Shown: piece by piece, positions 1 to 5,005 of the stretch
How positions within the stretch are numbered: position 1 is the stretch's first letter
How the letters are laid out: every line of letters begins with the position of its first letter
DNA from: Rhodoblastus sp.
GTDB taxonomy: Bacteria > Pseudomonadota > Alphaproteobacteria > Rhizobiales > Beijerinckiaceae
Direction: 5' to 3'
NCBI GenBank assembly: GCA_013693735.1
Contig: CP059255.1
Coordinates: 1,611,942-1,616,946, forward strand
Length of the DNA stretch: 5,005 nucleotides
The notes under the pieces: generated by a model
Databases searched by the model: none
The model's input: the letters and a program-made list of their open reading frames with translations, nothing else
What the model was told of the DNA's origin: nothing
Program-made: the position numbers and the translations under genes

Positions 1-1245
1 CGGCGGGCCGACGGCGTCGGAGCGCACTTCGCCGTCCTTCTGCGCGGTGACGTAAAGAAACGCTTCCGTCTGGCCGTAAAGCTGCTTCAGATTGACGCCG
101 AGCGAGCGATAGAAGGAGAACAGCTCGGAGCCGATCGCCTCGCCAGCGGTGTAGGCGACGCGGATTTTCGAGAAGCCGAGCGAATTCTTGAGCGGCCCGT
201 AGACCAGAAAATCCCCGAGCGCATAGGACAGCCGCGCGCCGACGGGGACGCTCGCGCCGTCGAGAATCTTCTCGCCCCACTGCTTGGCGACGGCGATGTA
301 GTGGTGAAACATTTTGCGCTTGAAGGCGCCGGCGTCCTGCATGCGGATCATCACGCGGGTCAGCAGCGACTCGAACACGCGCGGGGGCGCGAAATAGAAG
401 CTCGGGCCGATCTCGCGCAAATCCTGCGGCACGGTCTCGGGCGATTCCGGGCAGGCCATGCAGAAGCCCGCGACGATGGCCTGCGCGTAATTGAGATAGT
501 GATCGCCGACCCAGGCGAGCGGCAGATAGGCGAGCACTTCGTCGGCGTCGCCGAGCTTGTCGAAGGCGACGGTGTCGGTGGCGGCGGCGACGCAGTTGCG
601 CGCGCTCATCACGACGCCCTTGGAGCGGCCCGTCGTGCCGGAGGTGTAGAGGATGATCGAGACGTCCTCGCCGCGGCCGGCGGCGACCAGCGCGTCGATG
701 CGCTCGGCGGCGGCGCGTTCGACGAGCGCCTTGCGGCCTTGCTCGACCAGCTCGGCGGCGGCGTGCAGATTGGGCTGTTCGTAACCGCCGAGACCACGCT
801 CCTCGTCGTAGACGATATGGGCGAGCATCGGCAGCCGCTCGGACTGGGAGAGGATCTTGTCGACCTGCTCCTGATCCTGCGCGACGGCGATCTTCACGTC
901 GGCGTTTTCGAGCACGTAGCCCATCTCGTCGGCGACGGCGTCGGCGTAGACTGGCACCGGCACCGCGCGCAGGGTCTGCGCGGCGGCGATCGACCAATAG
1001 AGCATCGGGCGATTGGAGCCGACGATGGCGACCTTGTCGCCGGGGCCCACGCCCAGACGCGCGAAGGAGTGGGCGAGGGCGCGCACCGTGTCCCAGCTCT
1101 GGGCCCAGCTCCAGGTCTGCCAGATGCCGCGATCCTTGCAGCGCATGGCGGGGCGGCCGCCGCGAATCGCGGCGTTGCGGGCGTAGAGCTTGGGAAAAGT
1201 GTCCAACGTCGCCGGCGCGCCGGTCGTATGTTCCGTCGTCGTCAT
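1..1245 (-). CDS. AMP-forming acyl-CoA ligase (long-chain fatty acid--CoA ligase type), N-terminal 415 residues, C-terminus beyond window
   Basis: This is an adenylate-forming enzyme of the ANL superfamily, which activates a carboxylic acid with ATP to an acyl-AMP and then transfers the acyl group to CoA; it is probably cytosolic. The frame is open from the ATG at 1245 to the left edge, giving 415 residues. Visible motifs are the P-loop-like YTSGTTGRSKG (residues 200-210), AYLPLAW (239-245), FAPPRVFE (285-292), YTAGEAIG (365-372) and YGQTEA (390-395, adenine/AMP site). The missing part should hold the TGD motif, the hinge and the catalytic lysine of the C-terminal lid. Family members of this type are about 600-660 residues, so roughly a third is absent because of the window edge. 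The start is supported by a GGAGG ten bases upstream and by the conserved-looking N-terminus (DTFPKLYARNAA, then WQTWSWAQ). The sequence resembles the subgroup usually annotated as long-chain fatty acid--CoA ligase and often linked to Liv-type ABC transporters. The actual acid may be aliphatic or aromatic. The family call is firm; the substrate is unknown. Confidence 0.93.
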   Translation of the reverse strand, partial: MTTTEHTTGAPATLDTFPKLYARNAAIRGGRPAMRCKDRGIWQTWSWAQSWDTVRALAHSFARLGVGPGDKVAIVGSNRPMLYWSIAAAQTLRAVPVPVYADAVADEMGYVLENADVKIAVAQDQEQVDKILSQSERLPMLAHIVYDEERGLGGYEQPNLHAAAELVEQGRKALVERAAAERIDALVAAGRGEDVSIILYTSGTTGRSKGVVMSARNCVAAATDTVAFDKLGDADEVLAYLPLAWVGDHYLNYAQAIVAGFCMACPESPETVPQDLREIGPSFYFAPPRVFESLLTRVMIRMQDAGAFKRKMFHHYIAVAKQWGEKILDGASVPVGARLSYALGDFLVYGPLKNSLGFSKIRVAYTAGEAIGSELFSFYRSLGVNLKQLYGQTEAFLYVTAQKDGEVRSDAVGPP

Positions 1246-1255
1246 TGCGACGCCG

Positions 1256-1260
1256 CCTCC
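1256..1260 (-). promoter_or_regulatory. Shine-Dalgarno site of the acyl-CoA ligase gene
   Basis: On the minus strand GGAGG lies ten bases before the ATG at 1245-1243. It is a near-consensus ribosome binding site and decides the start in favour of this ATG. The next in-frame ATG (codon 34, within RPAMR) would remove conserved-looking N-terminal sequence. Confidence 0.8.
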
Positions 1261-1332
1261 CAGACTGCGATTCTGGCGCGCACGTCATCCTGCGAGCGCT
1301 TTGCTGCCATACCCTCGCAACATGGCCGCGCG

Positions 1333-1354
1333 CTGACAAGCGCCCGCTTGACAG
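1333..1354. promoter_or_regulatory. 22-bp imperfect dyad between the regulator and ligase genes, candidate operator
   Basis: The arms CTGACAAGCG (1333-1342) and CGCTTGACAG (1345-1354) are reverse complements at nine of ten positions, the exception being A/A at 1336/1351, and are separated by CC. The size and symmetry fit the site of a dimeric helix-turn-helix regulator. It lies in the 168-bp gap, centred about 98 bp upstream of the ligase start and about 70 bp past the regulator stop. A TTGACA hexamer on the plus strand and TTGTCA on the minus strand fall inside it, but I see no convincing -10 box at standard spacing on either strand. No U-tract follows on the minus strand, so a terminator is unlikely. 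The symmetry is seen directly; the operator role is inference. Confidence 0.4.
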
Positions 1355-1413
1355 ACAAGACGGCATCATTTGGGATAAGGTAAGGGGCTTTTCGAGCAGG
1401 CTGCGGCTTGATC

Positions 1414-2091
1414 TCATTCGCCGCCGTAGCGGGCGAGGCGGGTTCGGTCGCGCACGATCACGCTGCGGTGATCGACGGTGACGAGACCCTCGGCGGCGAG
1501 CTGTCGCAAGGCGGCGTTGGCGGCCTGGCGCGAGACGCCCGACAGCAGACCCAACTCCTCCTGGCTGATCTCGATGCGGTCTCCGGCGCGCGGGGCGATC
1601 ACGGGATTGATCAGCCAGGCGATGTTGCGGGCGACGCGGGCGGTGGCGTCGAGCGTGCGGGCATGTTCGAGCAGCGCGATGAACAGGCCGAGGCGCTCGT
1701 TGAACTGGCGCACCAGATAGCGGTTGAATGCGACGGATGCGTCGCACAGCCAGTCGAACGTCGGTTTGTTCATCAATGCGAGGCGGGTGTCGCGCAGCGC
1801 GACGACGTCATATTGGCGCGCCTCGTTCTTCAGCAGCGAGCCCTCGCCGAACCACATGCCCGGCGGCAGGCCGCCGAACGAGACGACGCGGCCGGCGGCG
1901 TCCGTGGAGCCAAATTTCATCAGCCCGTCGACGACGCCGGCCCAGTGTTCGAACTTGTCGTCGCGATGACACAGATGCGCGCCGCGGCCGAACGTCTTGA
2001 TCGACACGCCGCGCCGGGCGCGCTCGATCTCGGCGTCCGACAAGCCCTGCGCCCAGGCGGCGATGCTTTTCAGTTCGGCGGCGTCGATCAT
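1414..2091 (-). CDS. Crp/Fnr-family transcriptional regulator, complete
   Basis: This is a 225-residue DNA-binding regulator, a usual length for the family. The N-terminal half (about 27-115) is a cyclic-nucleotide-binding-like beta-barrel with the turn GMWFGEGSLL (78-87). A long dimerisation helix follows (about 117-145). The C-terminal winged helix-turn-helix spans about 174-214, with the recognition helix around SRQAANAALRQL (187-198). Only two cysteines are present (41 and 116), so it lacks the N-terminal cysteine cluster of Fnr and is not an Fnr-type [4Fe-4S] sensor. The barrel turn lacks the Arg-Ser/Thr pair that binds the cAMP phosphate in E. coli Crp, so cAMP sensing is doubtful. The ATG is supported by GGAAGGG nine bases upstream. 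It lies 65 bp after the oxidoreductase stop and 168 bp before the ligase, on the same strand, so it may control either or both. The effector and target sites are not readable from sequence. Confidence 0.92.
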   Translation of the reverse strand: MIDAAELKSIAAWAQGLSDAEIERARRGVSIKTFGRGAHLCHRDDKFEHWAGVVDGLMKFGSTDAAGRVVSFGGLPPGMWFGEGSLLKNEARQYDVVALRDTRLALMNKPTFDWLCDASVAFNRYLVRQFNERLGLFIALLEHARTLDATARVARNIAWLINPVIAPRAGDRIEISQEELGLLSGVSRQAANAALRQLAAEGLVTVDHRSVIVRDRTRLARYGGE

Positions 2092-2100
2092 CGCGGCGAT

Positions 2101-2107
2101 CCCTTCC
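2101..2107 (-). promoter_or_regulatory. Shine-Dalgarno site of the Crp/Fnr regulator gene, overlapping a hairpin arm
   Basis: On the minus strand GGAAGGG lies nine bases before the ATG at 2091-2089. Its first four bases belong to the 3' arm of the inverted repeat at 2104-2128, so the hairpin, if formed in the mRNA, would partly bury this site. Confidence 0.6.
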
Positions 2108-2128
2108 GCCTGATTTAGTCAGGCGGAA
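2104..2128. repeat. Perfect 10-bp inverted repeat in the leader of the regulator gene
   Basis: TTCCGCCTGA (2104-2113) and TCAGGCGGAA (2119-2128) are exact reverse complements around a 5-base loop. It lies 29 bases after the oxidoreductase stop and 12 bases before the regulator ATG. Outer segments GGCGA (2095-2099) and TCGCC (2135-2139) are also complementary and could extend the structure across an internal loop. On the minus-strand RNA the stem is followed by GGGAU rather than a run of U, so it is not a standard intrinsic terminator. It could be a weak or factor-assisted terminator, a processing or mRNA-end stabilising hairpin, a translational switch for the regulator, or a DNA operator. The repeat itself is certain; its role is not. 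Confidence 0.75.
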
Positions 2129-2156
2129 AGCGCTTCGCCAAGGCCTCACATCGCCG

Positions 2157-5005
2157 TCACTCGGCCGCGACGACGGCGGGGGCGGCCGGCTTGCGCCAGC
2201 GCGCGAGCAGCGCGGCCTCCTGCGCCTTGGCGGCGGCGACGTTGCGATCCTTGACGTGGCCGAAGCCGCGAATTTTCTCCGGGATCGCGGCGATGGAGAC
2301 GGCGAGCGCGTGGTTGTCGGGCGCAAGGCCCTGGGCGATCTCCGCCAGCGTCGTCTCGTAGTCGTCGCGCAGCTTGCGCTCCATGCGACGTTCCTCGGTG
2401 CGGCCGAAATAGTCGAACGGGCCGCCGCGCAGGCCCTTGAGCTTGGCGAGCACGGCGAAGGCCTTGCCCATCCAGGCGCCGAAACGGATTTTCTTCGGCT
2501 CGCCGGTCGCCTCGTCGATCTTGGTGAGGATCGGCGGGGCGAGCGAATATTCGAGCTTCTTGACGCCGTCGAAGGTCGCCTCCAGCTGGCGCTGGAAGGA
2601 GCCGTCGGAATAGAGGCGGGCGACCTCGTATTCGTCCTTGATCGCCATCAGCTTGAACAGGTTCTTCGCCGCAGCCTCGGCGAGGCCGGATTTGCCCGGC
2701 GTCTTGGCCTTCTCGGCGGCGGCGACGCGCTCGACGGCGGTGCGGTAGCGCTCGGCGTAGGCGGCGTTCTGGTAGTCGGTGAGGAAGGCGACGCGCTTGG
2801 CGACGATCTCGTCGAGCGTCGTGGCGATCGAACGCGCCTGGAACTTGCGGGCGGGCGCGATCAAGGCGTCGACGCTGGCGGGATCGTGCGCGGCGCGCCG
2901 GCCCCAGCCGAAGGCCGCCTGATTCATCGCCACCGCCTCGCCGTTCAGCTCGATGGCCTTCAGCAGGGCCTGCGAGGAGAGCGGGATGAGGCCTTTCTGA
3001 TAGGCGAAGCCAAGCAGGAAGATGTTGGCGGCGATGGCGTTGCCGAGCAGGGCGGTGGCGATGTTGGTGGCGTCGAGGAAATCGAGCTCGCGCGCGCCGG
3101 CGTCGGAAATCGCCTTGCGGATGCGCTGCGTGGGCAGCGAGAAGTCGGGGTTGCGCGTGAAGTCGCCGGGGTAAATCTCGGCCGTGTTGACGATCACGCC
3201 GGTGACGCCCGGCTTGACAGCCGCCAGCACCTTCTTGGTGCCGGTGACGACGAAGTCGCAGCCCAGCACCAGATCGGCCTCGCGCGCGGCGACGCGGATC
3301 GCGTTGATGTCCTCGGGGCGGTTGGCGAGTTTGACGTGCGAATAGACCGCGCCGCCCTTCTGGGCGAGGCCGGCCATGTCGATCATGCCGCAGCCCTTGC
3401 CTTCGAGATGCGCGGCCATGCCCAGAAGCGCGCCGATGGTGACGACGCCGGTGCCGCCGATGCCGGTGACAAGGACGCCGTAGGGCGTCTCGCCGATGGT
3501 CGGGATCGTCGGTTCGGGCGGCGGCGGCGCGTCCGACGCGCTGGCGAGCGGGGCGATCTTCTTCGGCTTGGCGCCGTGGGCGATGACGAAGGACGGGCAG
3601 AAGCCGTTGACGCAGGCGTAATCCTTGTTGCAGCTCGACTGGTCGATCATGCGCTTGCGGCCGAACTCGGTGTCGAGCGGCTGCACGGAGACGCAGTTCG
3701 ACTTGACGCCGCAATCGCCGCAGCCCTCGCACACCAGTTCGTTGATGATGATGCGCATGTCGGGATCAGGATAGGCGCCGCGCTTGCGGCGACGGCGCTT
3801 CTCGGCGGCGCAGGTCTGATCGAAGAGCAGCACGGTGCAGCCCTCGACCTCGGACGGCTCGCGCTGCACGGCCTCAAGCTCGTCGCGATGGCGGAAGGTG
3901 ATGTTGGCCGGCCAGCGGATGCCGAGCGGATATTTGTTCGGGTCGTCGGCGACGAGGACGATCTGCTTGACGCCCTCGGCGGCGACCTGGCGGGCGATGG
4001 CGTCGACGGTGAGGCCGCCTTCATGCGGCTGGCCGCCGGTCATCGCGACGGCGTCGTTGAAGAGAATTTTGTAAGTGATGTTGACCTTGGCGTCGACGGC
4101 CCAGCGCAGCGCCAGCACGCCGGAATGGTTGTATGTGCCGTCGCCGAGATTCTGGAACATGTGCTTGCGTTTGGAGTAGCGCGCCTCTCCGATCCAGTTG
4201 GCGCCCTCGCCGCCCATCTGCGTCCAGCCGTCGGTCGAGCGCTCCATCCACGCCGCCATGATGTGGCAGCCGATGCCGGCGTAGGCGCGCATGCCCTCGG
4301 GCAGGCGGGTCGAGGTGTTGTGCGGGCAGCCGGAGCAGAAATGCGGGGCGCGAACGGCGGCGTCCTGCGTTTCGGCGAGCTTCTTCTGCGCCTCGCGCAG
4401 GCGCGCCAGACGCGCCTCGATCTCTTCGCTCGGAGCGTAACGCAGGATGCGCTCGCCGATGGCGATGGCGATGTCGTTGGCGTCGAGCGCGGCCTTGATC
4501 GGGAACAGCGCGCGGCCCTGCTCGTCCTTCTTGCCGACGCAGATCGGCTGATGCGGCGAGCCGTAAAGCTCTTCGCGGAACTGCACCTCGACCAGCGAGC
4601 GCTTCTCCTCGACCACCATCACCAGGTCGAGCCCGCGCGCGAAATCGGCGAGTTCGTGCGGGTCCATCGGATAGGGGCAGGCGACCTTGAACAGGCGCAG
4701 GCCGATCTGGTTGGCGCGCGCTTCGTCGACGCCGAGCTCGTCGAGCGCCTGGCGCACGTCGAGATAGCTCTTGCCGACGGCGGCGATCCCGAACTTCGCG
4801 TTCGGGCCGCCGCTGGTGACGATCCTGTTGAGCTTGTTGGCGCGCACGAAGGCGATCATCGCGTCGCGCTTGTAGTCCTGAAGGCGGGCCTCCTGACCGA
4901 GGAAGGTGTCGCCCAACTGGATGTTGAGGCCGGTCGGCGGCATCACGAAATCGGCCGGGATGATCGGCGTGACGCGGCCGAGCGGAGCGTCGATCGAGGC
5001 GGTCG
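2157..5005 (-). CDS. Indolepyruvate ferredoxin oxidoreductase, fused alpha/beta (IorA-IorB) type; 5' end beyond window
   Basis: This thiamine-diphosphate and iron-sulfur enzyme oxidatively decarboxylates arylpyruvates to arylacetyl-CoA, reducing ferredoxin; it is cytosolic. Numbering is from the codon at 4946-4944. Residues 204-209 (CSGCPH) open the TPP domain, which continues through GIGCHI (224-229), GDGTYNHSG (268-276), NIT (289-291) and MTGGQ (302-306). After a basic stretch (EKRRRRKRG, 382-390) comes an iron-sulfur segment with Cys 406, 409, 412, 418, 439, 445 and 450. A proline-rich linker (about 471-485) leads to the IorB-like gamma domain, which starts VLVTGIGGTGVV (491-502) and includes AGLAQKGGAVYSHV (525-538). 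A DUF6537-like tail fills about 715-925. The open frame continues upstream of 4946 to the window edge (19 further codons, including IPADFVMPP, typical of the family), so 4946 is not the start. Relatives have about 1150-1180 residues, so about 200 N-terminal residues (the pyrimidine-binding part) are missing. It is followed at 65 bp by the regulator gene. Confidence 0.95.
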   Translation of the reverse strand, partial: TASIDAPLGRVTPIIPADFVMPPTGLNIQLGDTFLGQEARLQDYKRDAMIAFVRANKLNRIVTSGGPNAKFGIAAVGKSYLDVRQALDELGVDEARANQIGLRLFKVACPYPMDPHELADFARGLDLVMVVEEKRSLVEVQFREELYGSPHQPICVGKKDEQGRALFPIKAALDANDIAIAIGERILRYAPSEEIEARLARLREAQKKLAETQDAAVRAPHFCSGCPHNTSTRLPEGMRAYAGIGCHIMAAWMERSTDGWTQMGGEGANWIGEARYSKRKHMFQNLGDGTYNHSGVLALRWAVDAKVNITYKILFNDAVAMTGGQPHEGGLTVDAIARQVAAEGVKQIVLVADDPNKYPLGIRWPANITFRHRDELEAVQREPSEVEGCTVLLFDQTCAAEKRRRRKRGAYPDPDMRIIINELVCEGCGDCGVKSNCVSVQPLDTEFGRKRMIDQSSCNKDYACVNGFCPSFVIAHGAKPKKIAPLASASDAPPPPEPTIPTIGETPYGVLVTGIGGTGVVTIGALLGMAAHLEGKGCGMIDMAGLAQKGGAVYSHVKLANRPEDINAIRVAAREADLVLGCDFVVTGTKKVLAAVKPGVTGVIVNTAEIYPGDFTRNPDFSLPTQRIRKAISDAGARELDFLDATNIATALLGNAIAANIFLLGFAYQKGLIPLSSQALLKAIELNGEAVAMNQAAFGWGRRAAHDPASVDALIAPARKFQARSIATTLDEIVAKRVAFLTDYQNAAYAERYRTAVERVAAAEKAKTPGKSGLAEAAAKNLFKLMAIKDEYEVARLYSDGSFQRQLEATFDGVKKLEYSLAPPILTKIDEATGEPKKIRFGAWMGKAFAVLAKLKGLRGGPFDYFGRTEERRMERKLRDDYETTLAEIAQGLAPDNHALAVSIAAIPEKIRGFGHVKDRNVAAAKAQEAALLARWRKPAAPAVVAAE

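Noticed and set aside
1348..1378. Plus-strand promoter with TTGACA at 1348-1353
   Set aside because: The hexamers 17-19 bases downstream (such as TGGGAT) match TATAAT poorly and no plus-strand gene follows. The TTGACA is better explained as part of the dyad at 1333-1354.
301..1383. Long plus-strand open frame (360 codons) opposite the acyl-CoA ligase
   Set aside because: It is antisense to a gene with clear ANL-family motifs, its product is low-complexity and rich in Gly, Ala, Asp, His and Arg, and it matches no family I recognise. Such frames are expected opposite GC-rich codons.
1408..2118. Plus-strand open frame (236 codons) spanning the whole regulator gene
   Set aside because: It lies antisense to a complete Crp/Fnr gene, has compositional features of a shadow frame and shows no ribosome binding site or recognisable domain.
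2111..2121. Fnr or Crp box (TGA...TCA) in the hairpin centre
   Set aside because: TGA and TCA are five bases apart, whereas TTGAT-N4-ATCAA and TGTGA-N6-TCACA both need six, and the outer bases do not fit either consensus.
2104..2128. Classical intrinsic terminator after the oxidoreductase
   Set aside because: The stem is strong but neither strand has a T-run after it, so a standard Rho-independent terminator cannot be claimed.
2146..3732. Minus-strand open frame (528 codons) in another register inside the oxidoreductase gene
   Set aside because: Its translation is dominated by Arg, Ala and Gly runs, as expected from an out-of-frame reading of GC-rich sequence, while the overlapping frame encodes conserved IorB and DUF6537 sequence.
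4941..4946. GTG/ATG at 4946-4941 as the start of the oxidoreductase
   Set aside because: The frame stays open to the window edge with family-like sequence upstream (IPADFVMPP), and the TPP-enzyme N-terminal domain would be missing. The true start must lie outside the window.

Overview
The window is GC-rich (roughly two thirds G+C by eye) and all its genes lie on the minus strand. Strong third-position G/C bias leaves long open frames on the opposite strand. The protein families present suggest an alphaproteobacterium, probably Hyphomicrobiales (Rhizobiales): a single-chain indolepyruvate ferredoxin oxidoreductase with a DUF6537-type tail, a short Crp/Fnr regulator, and an AMP-forming acyl-CoA ligase of the kind often found beside branched-chain-amino-acid-type ABC transporters. 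The genus cannot be fixed from this sequence.

In the direction of transcription (high to low coordinates), 5005-2157 holds the large C-terminal part of the fused indolepyruvate:ferredoxin oxidoreductase. Its start lies beyond the right edge. After a 65-bp gap containing a perfect 10-bp inverted repeat, 2091-1414 encodes a complete 225-residue Crp/Fnr-type regulator. A 168-bp gap follows, carrying a 22-bp imperfect dyad about 90-110 bp before the next start. From 1245 to the left edge runs the N-terminal 415 residues of an acyl-CoA ligase.

The three genes could be co-transcribed or independently controlled; the two inverted repeats sit where control would be expected. A plausible theme is catabolism of aromatic amino or aryl acids. 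The oxidoreductase turns arylpyruvates (transamination products of Trp, Phe and Tyr) into arylacetyl-CoA plus reduced ferredoxin, while the ligase makes acyl-CoA from a free acid with ATP. The regulator between them is a natural candidate controller. This link is inference from adjacency; the ligase's substrate cannot be read from the sequence.

I saw no RNA gene, mobile element, CRISPR array or unequivocal new system. Almost all of the window is ordinary coding sequence, and no gene-free stretch exceeds 168 bp.
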